DNA of 64,000 nt from Phascolarctos cinereus (GCF_002099425.1 NW_018343987.1:16059501-16123500), one strand, 5' to 3'. Shown: positions 1-11,126, counted from the first letter of the stretch. The notes: generated from the letters alone by a model not told the origin. Program-made: numbers and translations.

Positions 1-79
1 GCTTAAGTAAAATCTATGTAAACTACATCTTCCACATTTCCCCAACCTACCAAATTCTTAAATCTGTCAAGCCAAATCA

Positions 80-590
80 ATAAGCATTTATTAAGTACTT
101 ACTATGTGCCAAGCACTGGATTGGAGATACAAAAAAAGGCAAAAAACATAGTCCCTACCCTCAAGGAGCTCATATTCTTATGGCAGAGACAACATGCAGC
201 TATGTACATACCAGGTACATATATGGGGTAAACTAGAAGTAATCTCAGAGGGTAGGGACTAGCATAAAGAGGGATCAGAAAGGCTTCTTGTTGAAGGTGG
301 GATCTGGCTGAAACTTGCAGGAAGCCAGGGAAGCCAAAAGGCAAAAATGAGAAAGAAAAACATTCCAGGCATGGGGGACAGTCAGTGAAAAGGTCCAGAA
401 TCCATCGATGAAACATACCAGGAACAGCAAGGAGCCGGTGCTGTTGGATGGTAGAGTATGGGGATGGGAGCAAAATGTTAAAACACTGGAAAGATAGGAA
501 GGACCCAGATTATGAAGGATTTTAAAAGCCAAACATAGAATCTGATATTTGATCCTGGAAGTAATAGAGAACCATTGGAATTTATTTAGC
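80..590 (-). repeat. L2 LINE 3' end, antisense
   Basis: This is an old LINE-2 3' region read backwards. It opens with the reverse complement of the L2 tail (TATTAAGTACTTACTATGTG, then a 'CTCAAGGAGCTCAT' motif), followed by the antisense of the L2 3' coding end (around 'GCATTCCAGG' and 'TTATGAAGGATTTTAAAAGCC'). Two open frames on the minus strand here are chance frames within the repeat. Confidence 0.75.
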
Positions 591-832
591 AGGGTAACTA
601 GGTGGCACAGAGGAGAAAGTGCCAGGCTTGGGGTCAGGAAGACCTGAGTTCAAATATGGCCTCAGACATTTACTAGCCGTGTGACCCTGGGCAAGTCACT
701 TAACCCTGTTGGCTTCAGTTTCTTTATCTATAAAATGAACTGGAGAAGAAAATGGCAAACCATTCCAGTATCTCTACATCTCTACCAAAAAAACTCCAAA
801 TGGGGACTGAAAACAACTGAACAAATGACATG
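591..832 (+). repeat. MAR1-like SINE (tRNA-derived, RTE-type tail)
   Basis: It has a tRNA-like head (AACTAGGTGGCACAG, GTTCAAAT box), the CORE-like 'GTGACCCTGGGCAAGTCACTT' segment interrupted at the usual places, and the long tail 'GAAAATGGCAAACCATTCC' that resembles BovB/RTE 3' ends. It is one of at least five such copies in the window. Confidence 0.75.
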
Positions 833-1204
833 ATCGGACATCAAAAAAAGAAATAAGATTAGTCTTACATGACCTCCTTAAAACCTGCATTGGTGATTTG
901 TCATCAAAATTTCCTTTCCTACAGATTCATTAACCTTCCTTTAAATAAAACATTCTAGAATTTGGCCAGGAACTGAAATCAAGATCACTGACCTAGATTT
1001 GTCAGGCTCCATTTGCTTCCCTTTGTTGAAAATCATTATTATCGAGCTTAATTTCATATCTGGGTGATGTAGAACTCACAAGGCAGAATATGAATGGGTT
1101 ACTTACCTAGCCGCCTACCTTCTTTGTTAGTACAACATATTTCAGGGACCTGTGATTTGTCAGCTGACAAACGATTTATAAATTATAGTTTAAGAGAGTT
1201 GCTG
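833..1204. other. Intergenic stretch, no feature recognised
   Basis: This AT-rich sequence lies between SINEs. I see no convincing coding potential and no recognised repeat. Confidence 0.4.
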
Positions 1205-1325
1205 GAAACTCATAAAGAATAGATGATTTGCCTACGGTCGCACATAGGTGTCAGAGGCAGAATTTGAACTCAGGCCTTCTTGACTCCAAGTCCAGCATTT
1301 TATCCATAAAACCACATTGCTTCTT
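1205..1325 (-). repeat. MIR/SINE fragment, antisense
   Basis: Antisense MIR/SINE core: GATTTGCCTACGGTCGCACA, then TTTGAACTCAGGCCTTC. The copy is diverged and truncated. Confidence 0.55.
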
Positions 1326-1679
1326 AGTACAATATAAATGATGGAAGAAGGAAATACAGTATTTCTCTTATAACACAACGCCTTATTAATCTAATATTGA
1401 CAGGCATCAGGGTGAGCTCAAAGTATGAAAAGGTTTTTTTCTGCCACATATAGATAATAAATAATTATCAAAGCTATTTGATAGTTTTTGAAAAATGCAA
1501 AAGTTGATGGTAGGTAAGAAAGACCTGGAAAACCTGTTCGCTAAACCAAAGGACACCAATTTCCGGGGTAGGGGACACCCTGCTCTACAAAAACTGGGGA
1601 AACTGAGAAGTAGTTTGGCAAAATTTAGGAGGTTAAAACAACATCACCTACTATATGCCACAGTAAACTTCATAACCTA

Positions 1680-1680
1680 A

Positions 1681-1715
<35 letters not shown>

Positions 1716-1735
1716 TACACACACACACATATATA
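1680..1735. repeat. (CATA)n/(CA)n microsatellite
   Basis: Repeated ACATACATAC passes into (AC)n and then ATATAT. It is a compound simple repeat immediately upstream of an L1 fragment. Confidence 0.9.
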
Positions 1736-2082
1736 TGCATATGTATCTAAAGTTTTGGTATTTTAAAAAATAGAGAGGAATGGAAGAAGTTATCTTGCAC
1801 AATTCTGGCTGGGGGCAGATTCTTAACTAAACAAGGGGTAGACATGATCACAGAAGACAAAATGAACAATTTGAATTACATAAATTGAAAAACTTTTGCA
1901 AGAACAAAATGAATGTAGCTAGAATTAGGAGACAAATAGCTAACTGGGAAAAACATTTGCAGCAAATATTTCTGATAAAGGTCTGATATCCAAGATATAT
2001 AGGGAATTGATACAAATAAAAGAGCAAAATCCATCATTAAATGAGGAAAGGATATTTGAAAGAAATTCTCTGCACTCCTTTC

Positions 2083-2240
2083 TTTTTTGGAGGGGGAGGG
2101 GGGGGTGAGGCAATTGGGGTTAAGTGACTTGCCCAAGGTCACACAGCTAGTGAGTATCAAGTGTCTGAGCCACATTTGAACTCAGGTCCTCCTGACTCCA
2201 GGGCTGATTCTCTATTCACTGCACCACCTAGCTGCCCCTC
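2083..2240 (-). repeat. Short poly-A SINE (SINE1/WALLSI type), antisense
   Basis: Antisense copy ending in 'CACCTAGCTGCCCC', with a T/G-rich reversed tail on the left. A 9-nt direct repeat GAAATTCTC at 2062 and 2244 is a plausible target-site duplication in the L1. Confidence 0.8.
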
Positions 2241-2292
2241 AAGGAAATTCTCAAAAGAAGAAAGGCAAGCTATCAACAACCTTTTTGCAGGT

Positions 2293-2446
2293 GTTTTTTT
2301 TTTCTTTTAGGCAATTGGGGTTAAGTGACTTGCCTAGGGTCACACAGCTAGTAAGTATCAAGTGTTTGGTCTAAGGCTGGATTTGAACTTGGGTCCTCCC
2401 GACTTCAGGGCTGATGCTCTATCCATTGCGCCATCTAGCTACCCCT
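2293..2446 (-). repeat. Short poly-A SINE, antisense
   Basis: Antisense copy with a TTTTTTTTTCTTTT tail, GGGTTAAGTGACTTGCC core and CATCTAGCTACCCC head. It is a second insertion in the same L1. Confidence 0.8.
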
Positions 2447-2474
2447 ATCAATAGCCTTTTTGAAAGAATGCTGT

Positions 2475-2625
2475 GGGGCAGCTAGATGGCACAGTGGTTA
2501 GAGCTCTGGCCTTAGAGTCAGGAGGACCTGAGTTCAAATCTGGCCTCAGACACTTGACTCTTACTAGCTGTGTGACCCTGGGCAAGTCACTTAACCCCAA
2601 CTGCCTAAAAAAAAAAAAAGAAAAA
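2475..2625 (+). repeat. Short poly-A SINE with 14-bp target duplication
   Basis: Full-length copy from GGGGCAGCTAGATGGCAC to a long A tail. The 14-mer GAAAGAATGCTGTG occurs at 2462-2475 and again, perfectly, at 2626-2639. That is the signature of L1-endonuclease-primed insertion and indicates a fairly young copy. Confidence 0.9.
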
Positions 2626-3624
2626 GAAAGAATGCTGTGAATCACTGATAAGATAAATTCAAAATAAAACAATTTTGAGGATTTACCTTACAAACTTCAC
2701 ATCAATGAAGATGACAAAAGACAAAAATGGTAAACATTGGAGGAGCTGTGGGAAGATGGATACACTGTTATTAGAGCTGTGAATACATTTGATAATTCTA
2801 TAAAACACTTTCAAATTCTACTAAAAAAGTCACTAAACTGTATGTGCTCTTTGACTCAGAAAGAATATTATTCCTCTTAGGCATATCTCTGAAGGCTGTC
2901 AAAGCCAGAGGGAAAGGTCCCATGTATGCAAAAGGTTTATACATGCACTTTTTGTAGAAACAAAGACCCAAAAAGTTAATTCCTAACAAATGGGGAGCGA
3001 CTGAACAAATTATGGTAAATAAATGTAATATGTGTTACTATTCCATAAAAAACAACAATTACAAAGCATTCAAAGAAACATAGGAAGACTTATATGAACT
3101 GATGCAGAATGAATTAAGTAGAACTAGAGAATAATTTACATGGTCACCACAATAATGCATTGCATGGAAAAACGACCGAAAGATTTCAGAACTCTGATGC
3201 AACAACCAGCTATGACCAGAAGAATGATGGTGAAACATGCCTCTCCCTTCTCAGAAGAAAGGTGGTAGACTATAGGTTTTCAATGAGGTGTATGTTTTCA
3301 TATAGCCAATATGTTCCTTTGTTGTGTTTGAATGTGCTCTTTTGTGTAGTGTGGAGTGATTAATTACGATCTTTCCCACTCATCCCACCCTCTTAATGAG
3401 ATCACAATACAGAAGAACCAATCAGATGTATATTTGTATGAGAGTGTGTCCCAGATTTAGTAATGGTGCCTTCTGGCTGACTAGTAAAGACAAAGGCATC
3501 AGTAGGGATTCATGAGCTATAGTTTCATATGGAAACAAACCTACAAAAAGCATTGATCCTGGGAAGTGTTTCCTGAGGAACCCGTCTGCAAACAGTTTGA
3601 GAGACCCTCTGTCTCCCTGAACAC

Positions 3625-3835
3625 TTTACCTCCCCGATATGCCTGAAGTCAGCAGGATCTGAGTTCAAATCTGGCCTCAGACACTTGACACTTACTAGCT
3701 GTGTGACCCTGGGCAAGTCTCTGAACTTCATTGCCTAGAAAAAAAATGTCTCTGGGTCTCAGTTTCCTCTTCCATTATTATTAGGTTGAACTTAATGGCT
3801 CTTAAGGTCCCTTCAAAATCAAAACATATAATACA
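3625..3835 (+). repeat. SINE/MIR fragment
   Basis: SINE body 'GAGTTCAAATCTGGCCTCAG ... GTGACCCTGGGCAAGTC', followed by a MIR-like segment 'TGGGTCTCAGTTTCCTC'. The head is truncated. Confidence 0.65.
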
Positions 3836-4319
3836 ATGATATGAATGATGTATTTCACAGAATTTAATTTCCAAATGCCTAGAGGATCCCCTCTTAAATG
3901 CTCAAAAAATAGAAAATTTTAACCATGTTTATAGAAATTTTTGTAAAATGGTTTCTCTATTTCCCTGTCCTATGCAGAGGATAGTAAACATATTTTAAGT
4001 TTCTTTTCTGAGCAGTATCATTTTGAACATGAGTCATGATAGCTGTCATAACAACAATAATAACAATAAAAATAATAAATACTAGAAGATATGTATATAG
4101 CACTTTAGGATTGTAAAGCAAAGGCTGCCAACGGCCTGGGGTTACTGAGGGGAATAGGTCTGCTGGCTCTTAAATGATGTGACCACACACCACTGCACTA
4201 GGAGTCTGGGGATCTGGCCTTCCTGTGCGTTTGCTTCCTCCATCATCACCGCACTGCTAGCTGTATTGGCTGCTGGCTGTCGCTGTTGCTGCTGTCTGTA
4301 TCCCTTCCGCTTGCAAAAT
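3836..4319. other. Intergenic stretch, low-complexity AT and one GC-richer block
   Basis: It contains an (AATAA)n-like low-complexity patch near 4045-4080. A GC-richer block with CTG/TGCTG runs at about 4190-4310 gives a 76-codon open frame with no recognisable similarity. Confidence 0.4.
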
Positions 4320-4770
4320 AGGTGTCAAAAGACCTGTCTAATGCTGAGTGAAGTGAGCAGAACAAGGAGAACATTCATGGTGCATAACAACAGTAACATT
4401 GTGCAATGATCAACTTTGATAGACTTAGCTCTTCTCAGCAATACAATGATCCAAGACAATTCCAAAAGACGCATGATGGAAAATGCTATTCACATCCAGA
4501 GAAAGAACTATGGACTCTGAATGCAGATCGAAGCACATTGCTTCCGCTGTTTTTCTGGTTTTTGTGGTTTTTCCCTTTTGTTCTGTTTCTTCTTTCACAA
4601 CATGACCAATGTGGAAATATGTTTCCATAATTGCCCATGTACAACTTATATCAGGTTCCTTGCCTTCTTGGGGAGGAGGGAGGGAAGGGAGGCAGGAGAA
4701 AAATCTGGAACTCAAAATCTCACAAAAATGAATGTTCAAAACTATCTTTACATGTAATTGGAAAAATACT
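4320..4770 (+). repeat. L1-type LINE 3' untranslated end
   Basis: I recognise this as a common marsupial LINE 3' UTR: 'TGAGTGAAGTGAGCAGAACA', 'CAATACAATGATCCAAGACA', a pyrimidine-rich stretch, a GGGAGG-rich tract, and a final 'CTATCTTTACATGTAATTGG'. The blocks are in the same order as in the L1 copy at 1770-3440, which covers the segment just before. I infer L1, and the exact family is not certain. Confidence 0.6.
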
Positions 4771-5192
4771 ACTTAGCTCCCAAAAAAGTGCTGTTTGAGA
4801 TCTGAGGAAAGATTCTCTCCAGCTGGAGGAATCAGGACTTCATGATGGAGGTGGCATTTGACTTGCATCTTGGAAGTGAGGATTTTGACAGGTAAAGATG
4901 GTAGCAGGCTACTGAGGGCACGCAGGACATAGAAAATAGCATGAACAAATTCCAACTAATACAGCCTCGCTTTCCTCCAGGCCATAGTGCTCTCATGCTT
5001 TTCCTAATATGTAGTCCCACCTGAGCCTTTCCATAACAATTAATAGCCATACTTTTCCTATCAATCAATCAACAAATATTCATTAAGGACCTATTTTGTG
5101 CCAAGCACTATGTTAGGCCCTGGGGATATGAAGGAAAAAATGAAACAATCCCTGCCTTCAAGGAGCTTACATGGGAGACAACATGTATGTGT

Positions 5193-5241
<49 letters not shown>

Positions 5242-5250
5242 ATATATATG
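5193..5250. repeat. (TA)n microsatellite
   Basis: About 29 TA units with one TT interruption. It is self-complementary, so likely length-variable, and it lies within the antisense L2. Confidence 0.95.
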
Positions 5251-5479
5251 TATATAGAGACACAAAATAAATACAAAATTATAAGACAATGTCGGTGGGG
5301 AAGACAGAATCCCCTGGGGGAGAAAGGATTAAGATAAGCCTCCTGCAGAATATGAGGTTTGAACTAAGCTTGGAAGCTAATTAGGGATTCTAAGAACCAG
5401 AAGTGAGGAGAAAGTGCATTCCAGACATAAGAGACAAAGGCAAAGGCATAGAGATGGGAGAAGGAGTATCATGCATGAG

Positions 5480-5690
5480 GAGACAGCATAGAGTAGTGTA
5501 TAAAGTCCTGAACTTTGAATCTAGAAGGCTTGGATTCAAATCCCACCCCAGACACTTACTAGATGAATGACCCTGGCCACTGCTCTGTGCCTCAGCTTCC
5601 TCACCTGTAAAAGAGGGGGGTTAGACTTGACAACCTCTAAGGTTCCTTCTGGCTCTAAATCTATTATCTTATGAATAGTAAGATCAATTT
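5480..5690 (+). repeat. MIR SINE
   Basis: MIR order is visible: 'TAGTGTATAAAGTCCTGAAC' head, 'TTGGATTCAAATCCCACCCC' box B, 'GTGCCTCAGCTTCCTCACCT' core, and 'CTAAGGTTCCTTCTGGCTCT' tail. It is inserted in the L2. Confidence 0.8.
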
Positions 5691-6434
5691 GCAAGACCAT
5701 AGAGTGCAGGAAGAGTAGTGATGAATAAGGTTAGAAAGGTTGGCCTATCAAAGGATATGGTCAGACCTATGCTTTAGGAAAATGTCTTTGGCAACAGGAT
5801 GGAAAATGGACTAGAATGAGGAGAGACTTGAAGCAGAGATATTATTGCAGATAGGACGTTATTTCAATGATCTAGGCAAGATTTAATGAAGTAGGGTGGT
5901 GGCTTTGTGAGTACAAAGAAGGTAATGGAATTTTGGAAAGTAGAAACAGCAAGACCTGGCAATTGATGTCAATGCAGGGTGATGGAGAGTGAAGAGTTAA
6001 GAGTGACACTAAGGTCACAACTGTAGGTGACAGGCTTCACAAAGAAAGATGCCCTTGGCAGAAACAAGGAAGTCTGGAAGAAGGGCGGGTCTGGAGGGGG
6101 AGATGATGAGCTCTGTTTTGGACATGTTTGAGATGACCGTGGGACATCCAGTTCAAGATGTCTGATGCAATGATATGACACTGGAGCTCAAGAGAAAGAT
6201 GGGTCAGCTCTGAAAAAAAAATATGTGTTCACACGGTTTCATCCCCTCAGGGCTGTTTTCCAGGGTGTCAATTACAGATAGGTAAAATGGTAAGCTAACC
6301 TACCTATAATTTTTAACAATGGCCTTTTGTGTGAGTGTTAGGGGTGGGGGAGGAATGTCATTCACTTGTTATTTCACTGGGACACTCCCAGGGTACTCCT
6401 CTTATCCATGTAGATCTGCAACTGTGCTGCCACT

Positions 6435-6800
6435 TTACAGTCTTAAGAGGGTTGTATGGGGGCATTGAGATATGATGTAACTAATCCAGGATCACACAGC
6501 TGGCAAGTGTCCGAGGTGACATTTGAACTCAGAGCTTCCTGGCTTCAGGGTCTGCTCTTTAGGCAGTTAGGTGGTCAGTGGTTAGAGTGCGCTGAGCCTT
6601 GAGTGAGAAAGACTAGAGTTCAAATCTGCTTTCAGATACTTTCTAGCTCTGTGCCTCAGTTTCCTCAACTGTAAAACGGGGATAACAATAGCACCCACCT
6701 CCCAGGGTTGCTGTGAAGATCAAATGAGATAATATTTGTAAAATGCTTAGCACAGTGCCCGGCACACAGTAGGTGCTTCATAAATGCTTGTTTCCTTCCT
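6435..6800. repeat. Two MIR copies back to back (first antisense, second sense)
   Basis: At 6435-6555 there is an antisense SINE core (GGATCACACAGCTGGCAAG). From about 6556 a sense MIR runs from AGGCAGTTAGGTGGTCAGTG to an L2-like tail 'CACAGTAGGTGCTTCATAAA' at 6800. The second copy is nearly full length. Confidence 0.75.
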
Positions 6801-7067
6801 CCCTTCTATCCATCATGCCTAGCTTTTATATCCCAACGGTCTTATAGCCAAACAATTTCTTAAACTTGTAGAGCACTTTACATACATCAAAGCCTGTAAT
6901 GTCATCATACCTTTCCGTAAGAGAAGTTATTTCTGTGAGGCGGGTAAGCCTTCTGGAAACCACACCCCTGCCTTTACAGTCTAACCCAGAAGAGTAGGTT
7001 AGGCTACTGGAGGGAGAGGGTGGAGAGTGAGAGTGTGGATAAAAGAAGAAAAGAACATCAATGAAAC

Positions 7068-7216
7068 ATTTTTTTTCTTTTTGATGAGGCAGTTGGGGTC
7101 AAATGACTTGTCCAGGGTCACACAGCTAGTGTGAAGTGTCTGAGGCCAGATTTGGACTCAGGTCTTCCTGACTCCAAGGCTGGAGCTTTATCCACTGCGC
7201 CACCTAGCTGCCCCTT
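7068..7216 (-). repeat. Short poly-A SINE, antisense
   Basis: Reversed tail TTTTTTTTCTTTTTGATGAGG, then CAGGGTCACACAGCTAGTG, ending in GCCACCTAGCTGCCCC. It is flanked by similar AATGAAACATTTTTTT sequence at about 7060 and 7225, a likely target duplication. Confidence 0.85.
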
Positions 7217-7479
7217 TTTTTTTCTTAATGAAACATTTTTTTAAAATACACAGAAGAAAGTTCAGAAGAGGACACAAACAATCAAGGGACTTTTGTTACA
7301 TTTGTGTTGAATTTAAAATATTCTTCAAAAAAACAAAATGTCAGTGTTTCATATACAGTCCTCTTTCCTAGTCTTTGTATATTGAAATGTTCATGTTTGG
7401 TGATATTCATAAAGTTCATAATAAGAAAGAACATTTAAAAACAAATTCATGAAATAGTGGGTTAGGTAGAAGGGGATGG

Positions 7480-8060
7480 AAGCTTACTTAAGACATGTGA
7501 GTTAGGCTCCTGCCACCTGTGCATGTGGCTAGGATTGGAGGTGGGGCTGGGGCTGGAAGATATCAGTGTTTACTGGCCAGGAAAACCACATCGGTGGGTC
7601 TTGGTTCTCCTCTCTTAGAGTCAAAGTAAGAGGGATCTGTCAGTAGCCAGGGATGTTAGGAAACAAAGATTGGGATCTTCCTCTAACCTACACCTATGAT
7701 CTGCCGCGCAGCAGGATGAGGTGACCCCAGACCACACAGGGCCACCAAGAACACCACCGTTCCTATGCTCAAGCTGTTCTGTGAGCCCACCCATGTGAAC
7801 GTTCCCTTCACCAGTACAGCTCCCTGCCCATTCCTTGTCCGTGGCCTCCCATTCGTTTGCCATAGGAGAGGCCTTCCTCAACTTCTACTGACAGTGAGAG
7901 GATGCCAAGGAAGTACCAAGGCTGTGCCCCCACCTCCACGCCTATCTTTTTGCAACCTATGGAACAAAGAGCACTGGTGCACTTTTTTTTAAAAAGGAAA
8001 ATGTAAAAAAACCCAAAAAAAACAATCTGTGTTGATGTCATGAACTAGTGTTGGGCACTT
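7480..8060. other. GC-richer unassigned block
   Basis: It is GC-richer than its surroundings and has modest open frames on both strands (up to 86 codons). I do not recognise any of the translations. An A/T-rich patch at 7980-8025 could be the tail of an old retroposed copy. It is listed so that it can be searched, not as a gene. Confidence 0.3.
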
Positions 8061-8214
8061 TGTTATTGAGATTAGATTTTGAAGGAAATGCCCTGCCCAG
8101 TTTTTGTAATGTTGGCTATATTGCATCCAACTAGTACTAAGGCTGAGGTGTTTGAATCTTCAATTAACTACAAAAACTGTGTCCTTAAGAGCCCAGAGCA
8201 ATAATCTGGATACC

Positions 8215-8480
8215 GTTAATGATAATAATAGCTAGCATTTATATACAGCTCTTTAAGGCTTACAAAGAACTCTACAAGTAATATCTCATTATAACCTCCT
8301 AAGAGTCCTTGGAGATAGGTACTGTTATTATCTCCACTTACAGATAACAAAACTGAGGCAGAAGAGATTCAGTGACTTGCCCAGGGTCACAGCTAGGAAT
8401 TATCTGAGGCTGCATTTGAATGCAGATCTTCCCGAATCCAGGTCTAGTGCTCTATCCCTTGTGCCATGTAGCTGCACAGT
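8215..8480 (-). repeat. Full-length MIR, antisense
   Basis: Antisense MIR running from the L2-like tail (AATAATAGCTAGCATTTATA) through the core (AACTGAGGCAGAAGAGATTC, TGACTTGCCCAGGGTCACAG) to the tRNA-like head (CTATCCCTTGTGCCATGTAG). Confidence 0.85.
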
Positions 8481-8509
8481 GGACAAAATAATGCACTTGT
8501 AGTTTGAAG

Positions 8510-9747
8510 GTGAGATGGAAGTACCAGATTATCTTACTTGCCTCCTAAGGAACCTGTATGGGGGCCAAGAAGCAACAGTTAGAACCAAACATAGAACAAC
8601 TGATTGGTTTTAGATTGGAAAAGGAGTATGACACGGTTGTATGTTGTCATCTTATTTAACTTATATGCAGAGTTGTTGTTGTTGAGTTAATAATGTCCAA
8701 CTCTTCGTGAACCCATTTGGCATTCCCTTGGAAGAAATACTGGAGTGGTTTGCCATTTCCTTCTTTAGCTCATTTTTACAGATGAAGAACTGAGGTAAAC
8801 AAGGTTAAGTGTCTTCCCAGAGTCACACAACTAGTAAGTGTCTGAGGCCAGATTTGAACTCAGGAAGATGAGTCTCCCTGACTCCAAGCTCCTTGCTCTA
8901 TCCATTGTGCCATCTAGCTGCCCCAATATGCAGAGTACATCATGTGAAATGTCAAGCTATATGACTCAAGAGCTGGAAGTAAGGTTGCCAGAAGAAATAT
9001 CAACAATCTCATACATGAAGATGATACCACTCTGATGACAGGAAGTGAAGAGGAATTAAGAAGTCTCTTGACAAGAGTGAAAGAGGAGAGTGTAAAAGCT
9101 GGCTTGAAGCTTAATATCAAAAAAACTGAGATCTTGGCAACCGATCCTATCACTTCCCAGCAGAGGAAGAAGAAATGGAAGTAATGTCAGATTTTGCATT
9201 CTTGGGCTCAAAGATCACTGCAGGCAACAACTGCCACATGAAATTTAAAAATGCGTACTCCCTGGAAGGAAAGCTATGGCAAATCTGGACAGCCTACTAA
9301 AAATCAGAGACATTGCCTTGCTGACAATGGCTTTGAGAGTTGGACTCTAAGGAAAGCTGAGTGCCACAGAAGCAACATTTTCAAATTGTGGTGCTGGAGA
9401 AGATTTTTGAACGTCCCGTGGACCACAAAGAGATCAAATTAGTTAATACTTAAAGAAATTAATTCAGGCTATTCACTGGACGGTCAAATACTGAAGCTGA
9501 AGATGAAATACTTTAGCCACATACTGAGAAGATGGGACTCACTGGAAAAGACCCTGATGTTGGGAAAGATTGAAGACAAAAGGAAAAGGGGACAGCAGAG
9601 GATGAGATGGATAGATAGTGTTATGGAAACAACGAATGTGAACTTGGACAGACTTAAAGAGATAATGGAGGATAGAAAGGCATGGTATGCCATGGTCAAT
9701 TGGATCACCAAGAGCTGGACATGACTGAACGACTAACCAGCAACAAA
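8510..9747 (+). repeat. BovB/RTE LINE, 5'-truncated, split by a SINE
   Basis: Translations match the BovB reverse-transcriptase C-terminal half in order. They are a LTCLLRNLY-like start, then after the SINE NINNLIHEDDTTLMTGSEEE and AGLKLNIKKTEILATDPI, then DFAFLGSKITAG, LWCWRRFLNVPWTTKRSN, and finally HILRRWDSLEKTLMLGKI and WITKSWT before the 3' end. The usual YADD catalytic motif lies near 9015 in degraded form. The 5' half of the element is missing, and stops and shifts show that it is dead. Confidence 0.88.
8674..8925 (-). repeat. MAR1-like SINE nested in BovB, 11-bp target duplication
   Basis: Antisense SINE with a TTGTTGTTGTTG end on the left and CCATCTAGCTGCCCC head on the right. ATATGCAGAGT flanks it perfectly at 8663-8673 and 8926-8936. 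The BovB reading continues on either side, so the SINE is the younger insertion. Confidence 0.92.
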
Positions 9748-9764
9748 GTTGGAAGGGTTTCAAA

Positions 9765-10110
9765 CTTAACTTCTGTCAGCCTCAGCCTCCTCTTCTATGA
9801 AAAGGATAATAATATCAGCACCTACCTCCAGCATTACTGTGAGAATCAAATGTGATAATGTATGTTAAAGCTCAAGATTGGAAGTATAAAAATGGTTTCT
9901 TTTGGATATGTAAGATGAACTAAAGATCACAGAATTTAGATCTGAAAGGGACCTCAAAAATATTCTAGTCTTAGCCTCTCATTTCACAGATGGGGAATTT
10001 GAAACTTAGAGATGCTAAATAATTGAAGGCCACAGGACACACAAGTAGAAAGAAGTGTCAGGATCTGAACTCAATTCCTCTAACTCCAAATTTAGTGCTC
10101 TTTCCTCCAC
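9765..10110. repeat. MIR-like fragments
   Basis: At 9765-9870 there is a sense MIR 3' half (CTCAGCCTCCTCTTCTATGA). At 9915-10110 there is a reversed ancient SINE/CR1-like segment (GATCACAGAATTTAGATCTG, GAAAGGGACC, TCATTTCACAGATGGGGAA). Both are well decayed. Confidence 0.55.
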
Positions 10111-10219
10111 ACATGTATTTGTCATCTTGTATTTATTATCAGCTTGTATTTATCCTTTCAATCCCAACCCAACTTGTATACTTCTTGAATGGGATCTTCA
10201 AAATTTCCCTAAATGGTCT

Positions 10220-10690
10220 ATCTTTGAATGTGATAGAATCAGAGTCTGAGCAGAAGGGGGCTTCAAAGAGTATTTAGGCCAAACCTTATCAGAGCAGGAA
10301 TTGCTGCTACTACTACAGCATCCAACTGCTACTTGAAGAACCCCAAGGAAGGGGAACTCAAAAGCTTCTAAGAAATTTCATTTCACTTTTGGGCAGCTCT
10401 AATCATTAGAAGTCTTTTCTTACATAGAGCTAAAGTCTGACCCTGTGTCTTCCATTCATTACCTCTACTTCTTGCCTGTAGAGCTGAGCAAATATAGTAC
10501 TTAATCTACACAAGAACTATTCATATTCTTAAAGACAATTTTCATATTCCTCCAGTCTCCAATGAATGAATGAATGAATGCATGCATAAATGAAAAAAAA
10601 AAGCATTTATTGTGTACAAAGCACTGTGGTAAGTGCTGGAGATACAAATAGAAAAGCAAGGAGTTCACATTCTAATGGAGGAGACTGATA
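10220..10690. repeat. CR1/L3-like fragment and antisense L2 tail
   Basis: At 10220-10560 the text 'GGGGAACTCAAAAGC...CACTTTTGGGCAGCTCTAAT' resembles the CR1/L3 3' region found throughout amniotes. An (AATG)n patch at 10562-10585 is followed by an antisense L2 tail (GCATTTATTGTGTACAAAGC) to 10690. Family assignment is from memory. Confidence 0.5.
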
Positions 10691-11111
10691 GCTACAAGTC
10701 AGATGGAAAAATCCCATGGCCTTGGGGCACGGCCACAAAGTGGAGGGCAATGCATATTTTTTTATGTCATTTCTTTTCTTTTCTTTTTGGTTAAAAGTTT
10801 AATCAAGGATGGAGAAGTTGAGCTGTCATTTATAGACAGAGGCAGAGATGACAGGGGAGGGCAGGAGAGGAGGAAAGATCAAAATCAGGACAGAAATATG
10901 AAGGTCATGGAGGAGGGGCACAAAGAGTTGACCTCAAACTCTGCAGCTCTTCATCTGAAAACATGCTACAGGGGGAAACAATTGATTACAGAGTCAATTC
11001 AAATTTAACGGTAGTGGAGAGAGGAGAGGAACAGTATGGATTATTGTGTTTAGAATCCCTACCTTCTATCTTAGCACTTAAAATTTAAGAAAGTCACCCA
11101 ATTCAGCAAAG
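10691..11111. other. Intergenic stretch, no feature recognised
   Basis: It contains a T-rich TTTTCTTTTCTTTT patch and a purine-rich stretch, with an open frame of 101 codons that looks compositional. I recognise nothing coding. Confidence 0.35.
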
Positions 11112-11126
11112 AAATCAGACCTGGGA

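Larger units (their letters stand above)
1770..3440 (+). repeat. L1 LINE 3' fragment carrying three SINEs
   Basis: The segment 'TTGCAAGAACAAAATGAATG ... GATAAAGGTCTGATATCCAA' is the L1 ORF2 C-terminal region (the KIDKW...SDKGLISRIYN stretch in other L1s). Later blocks around 2650-3360 match the region that follows ORF2 in marsupial L1s ('AAATGGGGAGCGACTGAACA', 'GAACTGATGCAGAATGAATT'). Three SINEs (about 2083-2240, 2293-2446 and 2475-2625) interrupt it. The reading frame is badly decayed. Confidence 0.7.
5062..6190 (-). repeat. Long L2 LINE, antisense, with TA repeat and MIR inside
   Basis: It starts with reversed L2 tail motifs (ATTCATTAAGGACCTATTTT, TGCCAAGCACTATGTTAGGC, CAAGGAGCTTACA). It resumes after a TA microsatellite with the antisense of the L2 C-terminal coding region (ATGGTCAGACCTATGCTTTA, GACATGTTTGAGATGACCGT). 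A MIR at 5480-5690 splits it. At more than 1 kb this is one of the longer L2 remnants here. Confidence 0.75.

Noticed and set aside
2475-2625. tRNA-like heads (GTTCAAAT box, GCAGTGGATAGAG) at many places as possible tRNA genes
   Set aside because: They are the tRNA-derived heads of SINEs. There is no complete cloverleaf, they are always followed by the SINE body and A tail, and many copies carry target duplications.
5193-5250. TA tract as a regulatory palindrome
   Set aside because: It is a plain dinucleotide microsatellite in an antisense L2, far from any gene start.
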